This document shows, piece after piece, positions 10,483 through 20,378 of a DNA stretch of 64,000 nt (its first letter is position 1; the number at the start of each line of letters is the position of its first letter). Where the stretch lies: contig NW_005179046.1 of the NCBI RefSeq assembly GCF_000350225.1, positions 416,945 through 480,944 of the forward strand, written 5' to 3'. Below the pieces are notes generated by a model, which was not told the DNA's origin, made no database searches, and saw nothing but the letters and a program-made list of their open reading frames with translations. Both the position numbers and the translations under genes were made by a program. This DNA is from Chondrus crispus. Lineage: Eukaryota > Rhodophyta > Florideophyceae > Gigartinales > Gigartinaceae.

Positions 10483-11162
10483 TGTAGCATAAACACCCCC
10501 AGACGACTGGAGGTGTATGCGCAGTTCGACCTGTAGACCCCGGTTCGGAGAAGGGGTGAAGCGGGCCAACCAGCTACGGAACCGGGCTCGGGCCCGGGTA
10601 GCGGTGGTAGAGCGGGAGCGAGCAGGGACGCGCGCACGCACGAGCGGATCGACGCCTCGACGCCCCGGAGCAGCACTGGGTGACGTACCAGTGCTGACGG
10701 GCGGAGGCGGTTCCGTGCTCGCTCGCGTGCTGCGCGTCCACTCCGGCTCGGCTCCGACTAAACGCGCGCGAAGGGCGAAGGCGACGTTTAGAATAAGCTG
10801 GGTGGACTGACCTTGGCGGTCGGTTGAGGACAAGCCCGTGCTTGTCGCCTCCGTCGCCGTCGGTCCGCTCCATATTTAATATACAAAACAATCTATCATA
10901 ACACTACAGTACCGAGGTACTGTAGTGGGCTACTGTAGTGCAGGTCGGCCTGCACTGTAATACTGTCAGCTATGTCGAGGCTGACAGTACACGTATTACC
11001 CGTGGTGCGTGTGCGCTTCGTTCGCGCGTGGTACACGTGTGCACGTGGGCTGTGGGCACACGTGGACACGCTCGGTGGTACTGTAGAGCGTCCGGCTCTA
11101 CAGTAACTAAATCAATCGTGATCTAATCTAAAGTGAGTCCCCCAGGGGGGGGTTATGCTACA
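10483..11162 (-). repeat. 5' LTR of element A1
   Basis: 680 bp. On the minus strand it starts TGTAGCATAACC and ends GTTTATGCTACA, so TG...CA with short inverted termini. It shares blocks with LTRs at 14759-15369, 51942-52570 and 56039-56661: TACTGTA-rich palindromes near the start, a TATA-like segment (plus strand catatttaatata near 10870), and a GGAGGCGG block. Gag follows on the minus strand, so this is the 5' LTR. Confidence 0.85.
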
Positions 11163-11457
11163 GGACCGACCGTGAAGGCACCTGAGCTTCCGTAAGCCCC
11201 GTGCACAAGATGAAGCGTGAGGCATGTGGCGATGCAACACGCCCCGAAGATCCCACCGAACGCCGTGTCGCGGAGGGGATCGCACATACGCTACACATCA
11301 CCGACTTGACCGATTAAGTCGGGAAGACTGGAGCTGGCCGACCTAGTTTCGCAGAGAGTACAGCCGCCGAGAAGGCAGGGATCGGTACGGACGACCCCCG
11401 GCCAAGTGCACGCCGCCGACGGAAGGCACTCGAACCATCACGATCGATCGTGACGGT

Positions 11458-11769
11458 GTGACTGAGCGCGTCTCCGCGGACCGCTGGGTGCACGCGCCTC
11501 CGCCGATAGACGCGCCACGGACCAGTACGACAACCCAGGGTGATCTTGCCGACAAGGTCACGCGGTATACCGTCGAACGATTACTCCGGCATCGAACCAT
11601 GGAGGACGGAACAACGGGGTTCCTCATCAAGTGGGCAGATTACGACACGCCCACCTGGACCGCGCGGACTGACTTCTCGGAGGAGTTGGTGTCTCGTTAC
11701 GCCCAACGCCTCCGGAGGCGCACCGGCAGGGACCTCACTTCGGGCGTGAACGCGGACGTTCACGCTTAA
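11458..11769 (+). pseudogene. Pol C-terminus with chromodomain, element A2
   Basis: 103 residues matching the end of A1 pol: TERVSADRWVHAPPP, then the chromodomain core YTVERLLRHRTMED, FLIKWADYD and PTWTART, ending in NADVHA. It retains the residues that define a chromodomain but is only a remnant of an element that no longer has RT or integrase. Confidence 0.8.
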
Positions 11770-11784
11770 GAGGGGGCCCTGAAC
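11744..11784 (+). repeat. First polypurine-tract repeat of A2
   Basis: Contains GAACGCGGACGTTCACGC followed by TTAAGAGGGGGCCC. It matches the pol-end repeats at 3102-3136 and 63416-63451, including the flanking CAACCG-like sequence after it. Confidence 0.65.
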
Positions 11785-12469
11785 CGTCTCGTTACGGCTA
11801 AATTCAACGGCTCCGTTACGGTTAAATTAGTCGCTCGCGGTTAGAGACGGATGGGATGTTCGAAAGCCAAGCCGTATTTGGCTTCCGAACGCCAAGGACG
11901 CGAAATGTAAGGACAGACAGTACGGACTGCCTGAAAGAAGTTTGGCCCGCGTAAGGATCGACGATGCAAAGAGTGCAGTTGGCTCGAGGGGAAGGCAAAT
12001 ACCTCTTTCGGAGGTGGTGCGCCAGACGCCCCCCGAGCAGGGTCGCCGGACGTTCCGTTAAGTCCGGCAACCGCAGTGAGGGGACGCCCGACGAACGAGG
12101 CGAGGCATCGCAGATTGCGGAGAGAAAGCGCGGCACGTAAGCGCAGAGACCGAGAGAGACTGTGGCTCGCGAGGACAGGAGGTCCCGGATACGACACCGA
12201 GCCGCCCTGCCGCCGGCTTATACCCGCACGAGTACAGCCGCGGCAAACCGCCACCGCCGCAGTCCGGAAATATGCAAAAACTAGGGGTAAAGAAAAATTA
12301 CACTGTCGTACCCCCGACATGGTCGCTGCGTACTGTACGCGGGGTGTGGCATGCACGACACGAACAAGCCAGTCCGACGGCGAGGGGCGCGAAGGAGAGG
12401 ACGATTGCCGCGCGTCCGCGCCCTCGCCGCCGACGGCGGGGGGCCTGAAGGGGGAATGCGGGAACCCGC

Positions 12470-12600
12470 GGCGCACGCGAAATGAATTTGGTCCGCGCAT
12501 GACCGCACACACATCACGGACTGTGCTGTGATTTTTTGGCAAAAAATGATTTTCGCGGGAAACATTTTTTGTGATTTTTTAGGGTGATTTTTGGAAAGGC
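12470..12600. other. AT-rich conserved block in A2 cargo region
   Basis: An AT-rich island (GATTTTTTGGCAAAAAATGA, then TTTTTTGTGATTTTTTAGG) beside a conserved GC-rich stretch that includes the motif GTCCGTGATG on the opposite strand. The same block, in matching element orientation, is at 57781-57930 in element R, though the rest of the two cargo regions differs. Function unknown. It could be an element regulatory site. Confidence 0.5.
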
Positions 12601-12740
12601 CTCACTGCCGTACCTGTGCGCTCACGAGCGCACGGGTACTGTACACGGCAAGCGTCGTAGACGCAGCGGGCTGTACAGGCCGGACGGACACTGACAGGAC
12701 GGCGGCGCGGGGCCTCCGCACTCTTCGGATGAGTACGCGC

Positions 12741-13665
12741 GGACCCCCCTGCCCCTCGCCGCCGACAGCGAGGGGCACCACGGAAGACGACCGCCACGCG
12801 CCAGCGACCCCGCCTGCGGCGGCGAGGGACGCTTACGAAGAGCAACTGCACGCGCGCGCGCCCCCTCGCCACGATCGGAGAGGGGCGCGGAGGAAGAGCA
12901 TCGTCACGTGCGCCCGTACCTTCGCCGCGGAAGGCGAGGGACGCTTACGAAGAGCAGCTGCACGCCCCCTCGCCACGGACGGCGAGGGTCGCGGAGGAAG
13001 AGCAGCAGCACGGAAGCTCGCGCCCTTGTCTCGAATGACAAGGGACGCCGACGAAAAGACGAATGCCAGGCGGTGTGCCCTCGCCGCCGACGGCGAGGGG
13101 CGCCAAGGAACGGAGCCTTCGTGGCGCGCTCGCGCCCTCGCCCCAAACGGCGAGGGACACTGACAAGAAGACGACTTCTGCGCGACGCGCCCTCGCCACC
13201 GACGGCGAGGTGCGTCAAGGAAGACGAATACGGCGCGCTGTGCCCTCGCCACGAACGGCGAGGGACGCCGAGGAAGAGCAACGGCTGCGTGCCTCGCCGT
13301 CGCCGCCGACGGCGAGGGGCGCCAAAGAGAAGAGCATTCGCCGCGCGCTCGTGCCCTCGCCGCCGACGGCGAGGGGCGCCAAGGAGAAGATCATCCGTGG
13401 CGCGCTCGTGCCCTCGCCGCCGACGGCGAGGGGCGCCAAGGAGAAGATCATCCGTGGCGCGCTCGTGCCCTCGCCGCCGACGGCGAGGGGCGCCGAGGAG
13501 AAGATCATCCGTCGCGCGCTGCGACCTCGCCACGGACGGCGAGGGACGCCGAGGAAGAGCAACGGCTGCATGCATTGCCCTCGCCACCGACGGCGAGGGA
13601 CGCCGTGGAGAAGAAGGAACGCGCATTTTCGCGCCGTCGCCGCCGACAGCGAGGGACACTGGGGA
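12741..13665. repeat. Tandem array of about 17 palindromic hairpin units
   Basis: Each unit carries a variant of CCCTCGCCGCCGACGGCGAGG, a near-perfect hairpin, spaced about 46-60 bp. Three neighbouring copies near 13354, 13411 and 13468 are exactly 57 bp apart. The DNA between hairpins is also repeated (AAGGAGAAGATCATCCGT). An outlier lies near 12415. Because the unit is often a multiple of three, several frames on both strands stay open. These long frames are by-products and I do not call them genes. Confidence 0.85.
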
Positions 13666-13770
13666 GAAGCGGGAGCTGCACCGCGCACGCCAGCCCTCGG
13701 ACCGCCTCCGCGACACGCTGCACCTGAAACGGGGGGACACCACGGCCGTCAACGCGTTCAAAGTACACGG

Positions 13771-14125
13771 CGCGTAGGCTACTATCCAAGGCGACAACGT
13801 GGACGTTGTCTTGGTACCTGTAGGCGGCGGACTAATCGCCTGCACCGCTACAGTCCTCAAGCGCCTACGTCCGCACGCCGAGATGGTGGACGTCGAGTTG
13901 GAGGGCGCCACAGCCATACGGAACCCTGCGTAAGGGCGGGCGCGTTAAGTTGGAAACTGTGGGAACGTATGCAGACGGCGTCGCCGTCATTGAGATCTGC
14001 ATCGCAACGTCTCGCCAGTGCCACGACCTCGTCGACGAGGTCATGCTGGTGAGCACGGACGAGGTCTGCGCCGCCATCAAGGGCGTGTTCGAGAACACGC
14101 ACTCCATCCGGGAGCCGAGGCGGGG
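13771..14125 (+). pseudogene. Threonine deaminase (IlvA-like) fragment captured in A2
   Basis: The first half reads NVDVVLVPVGGGLIACTAT, then LKRLRPHAEMVDVELEGA, the PLP-phosphate-binding GGG(G) loop region of biosynthetic threonine dehydratase (fold type II). The second half reads VGTYADGVAV, then LVDEVMLVSTDEVCAAIKG and VFENTHSIREP, the adjoining IlvA segment (FADGVAV...DEI.AAIKD.FEDTRS..EP). The halves lie in different frames, and both the N-terminal lysine region and the regulatory C-terminus are absent, so this is a dead fragment. It lies between the two polypurine-tract repeats of A2, in sense orientation, so it looks captured from a host gene. Confidence 0.75.
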
Positions 14126-14725
14126 GACAGGAAGAACGCGCGGCGCACGAACGCGACGCTCTGAGCGCGGACTGCAACCGAACCATGTTGCGAGGGGCTG
14201 TGCACAAATGCAGCTCGTGAAAGAGGTCGGCTTCGGCATCGTGAGGGACGACGCGGTTCGCACGTTCTCCGCCCCGCGCCACGCGCCGCGTTGGACATTC
14301 TCGCGCGCAGCAGCTATGCCTCCCGCGACGTGGTGGCGTGCGGCGTTCTCTGGGGCAGATGGACCGACCATGTCCCCAGATGGACAAGCGGGGCGAGGTC
14401 GGAGGCAACGGACGGACTGTGAGGCGGACGACTAAGCGGAGGAGAGACGGACTCTCACCGGAGGAGAGGTAGGTAGGACCCGGGTACGAGCGGGGTTCGA
14501 CTGGAATACAAAAGCAGCCCTCTACGAACACATGTGAACGAGGACGTACACGAGGCGACACGGGTCCGCGCAGACAGCGAGGGGGTTGTGTCGTACGAGG
14601 AGGGACCGCCACGCTGGGGAACCAGAAAGAACGCACACAGGAGGATGGAACGAGGCCACAGAAAGGGAACAACGACGGACACCGACGGTGAAATGAGGAC
14701 TACAACGGTTCCTCCCCCAATAGGG

Positions 14726-14758
14726 TGAACGTGGACGTTCACTCTTGAGGAGGGGCCG
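14726..14758 (+). repeat. Second polypurine-tract repeat of A2, next to 3' LTR
   Basis: GTGAACGTGGACGTTCAC followed by TCTTGAGGAGGGGCCG, directly abutting the LTR start TGTAGTATAACC. This position is where plus-strand priming is expected. It duplicates the pol-end repeat about 3 kb upstream. Confidence 0.7.
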
Positions 14759-15369
14759 TGTAGTATAACCCCTTGGGACTAGATTTAGATTAGATCAGCT
14801 ACTGTAGAGCCGGAGCTCTACAATACGACGCGCACGAGCGCGCGCGCTGTCAGCAACGAATGGCTGACAGCCTTACAGTACGCACGACCCGCACGCACTA
14901 CTGTAGCCGACCACAGTAGCACTACAGTCGAGTACGTACTGTACTGTAGTATGATAGGACTTAATTGTACGTTAAATACGCGAGCGGACCGACGGCGGAC
15001 GGGGGAGGACAAGCACGAGCTTGTCCAGAACCTACGACTTTGGTCAAGCTCGCCCCGCTTATTCTAGAACGGGTTCCCACTAGCCCGTTTCTAGTTAGGA
15101 ACCGAGCGGGCAGGGGACGCGCGAGCACGCGAGCGAGCCTAGATCCGCCTCCGCCCGTCAGCGCTGGTACGTCACCGAGCGCTGCGCCGGGGCGTCGAGG
15201 CGTAGATCGGCCCGCGCGTGCGCGCGTCCCCGACCGTTACCCGCTCTACCACTGCTACCCCGGGCTCGCCCGGTTCCGTTAGCTGGGGTTGCTTCCCGTC
15301 TTCCCGCCGATCGGGGTCTCGGCAAGAACTGAGTATACACCCCCCTCCGTTGGGGGTGTTTATACTACA
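14759..15369 (+). repeat. 3' LTR of element A2
   Basis: 611 bp, TGTAGTATAACC...GGTGTTTATACTACA, with the same block order as the A1 LTR but diverged. It ends inside the transposase frame that reads leftward from 16459, so A2 inserted there. Confidence 0.85.
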
Positions 15370-16459
15370 CGCACCCAAACTCGGTTGACGAGAGGTAATC
15401 ATATAGCTGCTCGCATCTGGCTTTGCTACCGAACCAATCCTGCAGTCTGGGAGCCAGCGTAATCCATGACATTTTAACGGCATCTGGTCCCTCTGTGGGT
15501 GGCCTTTGGCTGTGACATATCGAGCATTCTGTTATGCTTTCGTCATAAAAGCACATGTGACCGGAGCATATCGGGTAATCTCGAACACATTGATCCATTC
15601 CGGCTTCTCTTCTCATACGTGCATTGACGGTTTTCCATCGCTTGTACGGAGCTTGCATGATTTCCATCAAGTCGTCCATTACACTTTCGGTCAGCCCATG
15701 CTTGACTGACCAATCTACCAAACCGCGGTTCTGCGAGGCCCATATTCCGAAAGCGGTCTGCCTGTCTTCTTCTCCTTCCAGTTCCATGTCTGCCATGTCT
15801 TCGTCGTCTATGTCCAATTCATTCCCCGTACCTTCAGATGACCCTTCATCGCCGAATGTCATGGCCGCCTCCCCTTCTGCAACTTCCGGTTCTATATCGC
15901 CCTCGACGGCATCCTCATCTATTTCATATGCATCAGAAATTACACCGCCGACGTCTTCCCCGATCACCTCACTACCGACAGATGCCTGGATTCCCATCAA
16001 AAAACTACCACCATGTTCTTCATTACCGCTGACCCATAAATTACCATCATGTTCTTCTTCATTCCCGCTTCCAGTCTCCATCGCCTCCTCTGTCAACTCC
16101 TCCCCATTGGCGTCGAATGGCCCCTCCACAGCATCCAAAACTAAAGTTGGCCCTGACACTACTCCCTCCTGCACCGCGCCAGAGCCTGAAACTTCCAATC
16201 CCCCCTGGGCGCCACTATCTTCTGTATTTCCCGTACTGCTTCGTGATAATACATCATCCATCTCCTGGTCGTATTGCGCACGAACATCCGCTGCATTTGC
16301 TTCTATCGGGCCCCACCGGAGATCGCCCTCCAATCCCTCCGCGATCCGATTTTTGTTACCCTTCCGTCTGTGATTTAGCATTGTTGACCGAGAGACCGCT
16401 TTGCCTCTCGGATAACAGATACACATGTATTCAGGCAAACATACATAACTCGTAGGCAT
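15370..16459 (-). pseudogene. Plavaka/Tnp2-type (CACTA-like) transposase, N-terminal part
   Basis: Starts with MPTSYVCLPEYMCICYPRG. KAVSRSTMLNHRRK resembles the R/K-rich start of Plavaka/Tnp2 transposases. A long acidic Ser/Glu-rich linker follows (about residues 60-255). Then come a Cys-rich domain (YPICSGHMCFY, then CSICHSQRPP) and TLAPRLQDWFGSKARCEQLY, matching the family's zinc-like domain and the 'iPRLq.lf.s' block. The frame stops because the A2 LTR begins at 15369; the catalytic core is lost from this copy. A second, different copy lies at 23978-26824. Confidence 0.65.
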
Positions 16460-17119
16460 CGTATATAGTTCTAAACTTAGAGGCGCAGTTGAGGTTCATT
16501 CACGATCGACTTTTCAGACTCCTGAAATATCTCCGTGACGCATTGGGAAAAGTGTGGCATAATTGTCTTCTGGCATTGATGAAGGAATGACAAAGTGAGA
16601 CAGATCTGCCATTATTTGGCATCGGAACATGGTGAAGAGATAGTGCCCTGTGAGACCGTCTGTGGCATCACCGTCACCGTCTCGAGACTTACATCTGCGT
16701 CCGTCCTCAACTGCGATGGGCAATCCAAAGGCAATTCGTGACGGTACCGCACAAGACGTGTCGTCACGTGACTGTCATGTCATTTGTACTTGACATTGTC
16801 GTCAACAATTTACACTGCGACAGGGATACGTAAGTCTTGGTAATCGCGCCAGTCCGCGAAGTGCATCCCTTCCAAACAAAAAGTTGCACGCTGATTGTAG
16901 TGCGAAGCGAAACCCCGATATCCCTTCGATGCGTTCCATATGACCAAAAGCAACTCCCCTCCTACGTGCTATAAAAACTGCTCTTAATGTGACGCGATGC
17001 ATATGTCAAGCTGCTTGAGTCATTGGCTCCTTGTCCATTCCAGTTACGCAACACCTATCCCATCCTCTTTCTTCTCTGCCCTTTCATAGACACATTCCAA
17101 TCATCCATCATACCCTGCG
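16460..17119. promoter_or_regulatory. Divergent spacer between transposase and RGG gene
   Basis: 660 bp without convincing ORFs. A plus-strand TATAAAA at about 16970 lies about 150 bp before the ATG at 17120 and could be its core promoter. The transposase on the left starts in the opposite direction, so the spacer may serve both. Confidence 0.35.
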
Positions 17120-17950
17120 ATGCCCCCGATGACTCCCTTCGATCGATCCATTGAGAGGGCCAAAGATGAAATATTGATCGAAGTCAGGAAGGAGTTTGCC
17201 AAGCTCAATAAGCGTCTGGACACGTTGGAGCCGACTTCACGTCTGCTACCAATTCCTAGTCCCAGTCGCGGTCCGATGTACACCCGGGACCCAAACGTGG
17301 CTAAAGTTTTGCGAGAAGAGATCGAACTTCGTAACGCCGGAATGTCCGCCGAACAGGAGAAATATGTGGAGTTTCCGTTTGGTGTTTCAGATAAAAAGTT
17401 GAACACTGATGCCAAAGATGCCCTTGACCACATCATGTTGCAGAAGATTGGAGAGAAGTATGGGAACTGGACATGGGCCACCGCGGCGAAGACGACGCAC
17501 CGAGCTCAATGCGAAGCCGTTATCAGGGCTGCATCCAACTCTCCGGACTTCATGGTATTCAAGCAGACTTCAAACAAATGGGCTATCAGAGATCTAGCTG
17601 CACAGCGCATGAAGTCTAAGAAGTCTTATGATCTGAACAGCCTAGGTGAAGTTGAGGATGCAACTGATGTAAACCCACCAACGATAAATGTGACGACCAC
17701 AGCAGATGTACAAGTCACAGCGCATGCCGGATTGGAACCGGCTTCAAAGCGAGTTAGGATCGAGGATCCCCCAACTGCTATTCCCAACAGAACAGATTCT
17801 AATCAGGCGATTGCTCGCGGTCGTGGGCGTGGTGTTGGTCGTGGGCGTGGTCGCGGCCGCGGCCGCGGCCGCGGTAGCAGAGGCAGTCGTGGACGCAGTA
17901 GCAGAGGCGGTCGTGGACGTGGGGGATCTGTTGCATCGGTTTCTGGTTGA
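17120..17950 (+). CDS. Hypothetical protein with RGG/RG-repeat C-terminus
   Basis: 276 residues from the first ATG, with a TATA-like box about 150 bp upstream. Residues 1-40 look like a short amphipathic coiled coil (RAKDEILIEVRKEFAKLNKR). A middle region of about 130 residues contains GEKYGNWTWATAAK and has no family I know. The last 50 residues are almost purely RG/GRGRG repeats, typical of arginine-methylated, RNA- or DNA-binding tails. It sits head to head with a Plavaka-like transposase, so it could be that element's second protein or a host gene. I cannot tell which. Confidence 0.55.
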   Translation: MPPMTPFDRSIERAKDEILIEVRKEFAKLNKRLDTLEPTSRLLPIPSPSRGPMYTRDPNVAKVLREEIELRNAGMSAEQEKYVEFPFGVSDKKLNTDAKDALDHIMLQKIGEKYGNWTWATAAKTTHRAQCEAVIRAASNSPDFMVFKQTSNKWAIRDLAAQRMKSKKSYDLNSLGEVEDATDVNPPTINVTTTADVQVTAHAGLEPASKRVRIEDPPTAIPNRTDSNQAIARGRGRGVGRGRGRGRGRGRGSRGSRGRSSRGGRGRGGSVASVSG

Positions 17951-19477
17951 AGCTTGACTCCATGCAGTTTCATTCTTTGGTACAGTGAAACATTGTGCCA
18001 TAAATTGTTTTGGCTTAGGCCAACGAATTCGACCTCCACATAAGCGGGACATTCCAATCTCTCCAAAATAGAATCGCGGGTGACCCCGTCTGAATTATTA
18101 CCTCTAAATATGTCCAAAGATGCTATGCATTTCGGTTGGACTGTCTTCTGTAGATTGTTCTTAGTCGCAATAAATCGAGACACACGCAACGGGAAAGCAT
18201 CTCTTGTTAGTCACGCGCAATATGCGAAAAATGGTGATTTGAGCCTTTGCATATGCGCGAAAGAAACCAAACCTGATAGGAACGCGCCTTGTCTTCATAT
18301 TATATCGGAACTCAATAGAGAATTTCGTTCAATATTGATCGGAATACACAAGATTCGATATAGCTCTTGAATAGGTAGACCACAGCTTACGAACCAATGT
18401 TCGGGTGAAAACGGACAGGATCAACCGAGCAAGACAAACTAGGTAGTTAGAAACAAGGCACATGACACAGAATAATTCCCGCAGTGATGATCATACGCAC
18501 AAGGTTCGTTGCCGACGCACGCAACATTCGGCCCCGCATTTGCATCAATGCATTGTATGGCGGCTGTCACAGACTGCCTGTAGGAACATCGATAAATAGT
18601 GAAAAAGATAGATATAAGAAGAGTGACTACGGAAGTTGCAAAGCACCGTTTGCGCGAGAGACTTTTGCGCGGCGATAGGCTTAAAGGGAGAAGTTCAGAT
18701 ATTTGCATCGCTCGCGCACGCCCAATAATGCGTCTGCTCATTCACGTGAAGCTTAAATTCGTTTTTGCTTCAAACCTCTGAGGAATTAAGAAATGGATGT
18801 GTGCGTAGAGGTGGTATACAGAGAACGCAAAGGCGTCGGTGGGGACATGTTTCTCTGGCTTGATTTCGGGGGTAATGTGATCCCCGAATCTCCCTGAACC
18901 GAATGTATTACCTCTCGGAGTCATTGAGTCTGTTCGGGATACCGCTAATGCCCTCTAAAGGAGTAGGTATGAATCGCAAGTGGGGTCCAACGACCTTGAT
19001 TGAAAGCTTGCACGACTTCCGCGCATGGAGCAAGCGTTAAAGTTGAACGCGACCTAAGATGAGGTCTTCTCCGGCGTGGCCACCGGGGTTGCCGTCAGTT
19101 GTTGCAACACGATACCACGCCGAACGCATGGTCTGCATCATGGAACATGAGGGAATGCAGGAACTGATCCGCGACGCGCGCCGTCCCGAGATTTCGTGGA
19201 ATGCGTAATATCATGATGCGAATAGGAAATGACGCGTATCAAATGGGTTCGATTGTGGCCTCCCAACAGGTGCGTAATTGGGCAATGCCGGATATCGGGG
19301 AATGGGACATAATTGACTTTTTAAAACAATTCAAGAAATCATCAGTGTAGTCCTGTTGGATATTAAGTCTTGAGACTGAGATCAGCCATACCATCCAGGT
19401 CTCTGGTACCTCAAAGCCAACACGCATGCGCACGAACAAGAGAGTCGTGGTATGGAAAGGGTCGGGATCTTGATTCC
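17951..19477. other. Intergenic stretch, no gene seen
   Basis: About 1.5 kb of moderate GC with only short open frames (under about 100 codons) that lack recognisable motifs. No RNA gene was recognised. Confidence 0.4.
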
Positions 19478-19587
19478 CTAGTGTCTAGTCGACAATTTTC
19501 CTCATTTGAGATTGAGGTTCAACTTATTTTATTACTTTTATGAGGTCAAATGGCCTCATTTGAGGTCACTTGTCGGCTAGACACTAG
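19478..19587. mobile_element. Short MITE with 18-bp terminal inverted repeats
   Basis: 110 bp bounded by CTAGTGTCTAGTCGACAA on the left and TTGTCGGCTAGACACTAG on the right, inverted repeats with one mismatch. The AT-rich inside has TGAGGTCAAATGGCCTCATT. If the terminal TA is a target duplication, it fits a Tc1/mariner-type MITE; CTAG duplication is also possible. Confidence 0.65.
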
Positions 19588-19839
19588 ATGGACACTGCTT
19601 TGTCTCTTCGCGGTGACGGCCAAGTGAGTCTATGTATCGTGCACTACATCTTGTACGCATCAACGTCAGCGATGCCCGCGAAGATTGGAGGGCCGCAGCA
19701 GGATGCAGGCGTCGTCGTTGACGAGTTTTCCCACTGAAGAGAAGACTAGAGGTGCAGTAGGTGTAGAACATGGCGACAGCGCTGGGGAGAAGGGCAGTAA
19801 TGTCATTGAACGGCGGCGGCCGCCCGCGGGGAGAGTGGT

Positions 19840-20075
19840 GTGAAAGATGTCAAATCCATGGGTGCGGATAATACGTCCCTGCTCCAGAAAGCTACCGGAG
19901 GGGGCTCGAGACGAAAGTATTCTAAAGAAGAAGTTGAAGAGCACGCTACTGCTGAAGATATTTGGTTGATCAGTCGAGGGAAAGTTTACGATTTTACAGA
20001 CTACATTTGGGGACGTGTTGACACGTTTAAGAACCACAACGCAGAGGTTTCTGGATCACTCCCGAAGCGTCCCTT
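19840..20075 (+). pseudogene. Cytochrome b5-like heme domain, partial
   Basis: Residues reading RKYSKEEVEEHATAEDIWLI, then SRGKVYDFTDYIW, match the first half of the cytochrome b5 fold (YT.EEv..H.....WviI.gkVYDvT.f). The heme-binding HPGG and the second heme histidine region do not follow. After DYIW the frame continues into unrelated sequence. Either an intron begins there or the gene is truncated. It starts at an ATG (19840) and is followed by the FES1-like gene, on the same strand. Confidence 0.5.
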
Positions 20076-20378
20076 CATCGCATCAACACACTACTTTAGC
20101 TTCCGTACCGCGCCGTCCTTGGCATTGCACGAAACTTCTTGCACCCGCTGCAATTTCGCACAGACGAAACGAGCAATTTTATCGTTTACCCCCATTTCCC
20201 ACAAACCGAAGCAACACAAAAGAACTTGTTCATCCTGCTCTGCTTTCGCTTCGCGCCCATCTCGTGAGACTCTTGATGGAACAAGGTAAGCCCGTGTCCG
20301 CAAATTCGACTGCCACAGCAGCATTGTAAGCCTTGCAGAAGGCCCGGACGGAAAAAAGCGCAGGGTGTCATTTCTGGC

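Larger units (their letters stand above)
1..11162 (-). mobile_element. Ty3/gypsy LTR element A1 (chromovirus-like), left part outside window
   Basis: Parts in order on the minus strand: 5' LTR 10483-11162, gag 10406-8100, pol 7696-3113, a polypurine-tract repeat about 3102-3136, then an accessory region whose opposite strand holds a long ORF (start to 1051). The 3' LTR would lie left of position 1. Gag and pol are long open frames, so the coding part looks whole and the copy is probably fairly young. Its age cannot be estimated because only one LTR is in the window. GC content is far above the host genes at 33-47 kb. Its outer end abuts element A2 at 11163, which suggests that A1 inserted into A2. 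Confidence 0.9.
11163..15369 (+). mobile_element. Family A element remnant A2 with cargo
   Basis: Plus-strand copy of family A. Only scraps of pol remain (about 11165-11345 resembles the stretch after the protease, 11400-11769 the C-terminus). Then come a polypurine-tract repeat, a cargo region of about 3 kb (conserved AT-rich block, hairpin tandem array, threonine deaminase fragment), a second polypurine-tract repeat, and a 3' LTR at 14759-15369. It is clearly defective, with several breaks. Its left end is cut by A1 and its right end interrupts a DNA transposase at 15370. Confidence 0.8.

Noticed and set aside
12741-13665. CRISPR-like array: regularly spaced palindromic repeats
   Set aside because: The DNA between the hairpins is itself repeated, spacing varies from about 46 to 60 bp, and the setting is a eukaryotic retroelement with no cas genes. 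It is a hairpin minisatellite.
12904-13917. Long Arg-rich ORFs on both strands across the hairpin array
   Set aside because: They stay open because many units are multiples of three and GC-rich. The peptides are mere translations of the repeat (APRRRRRGHERATDD) with no domain.
15624-16373. 249-codon plus-strand Ser/Pro-rich ORF
   Set aside because: Exact antisense of the acidic linker of the Plavaka-like transposase (GAT/GAA codons read as Ser/Pro).
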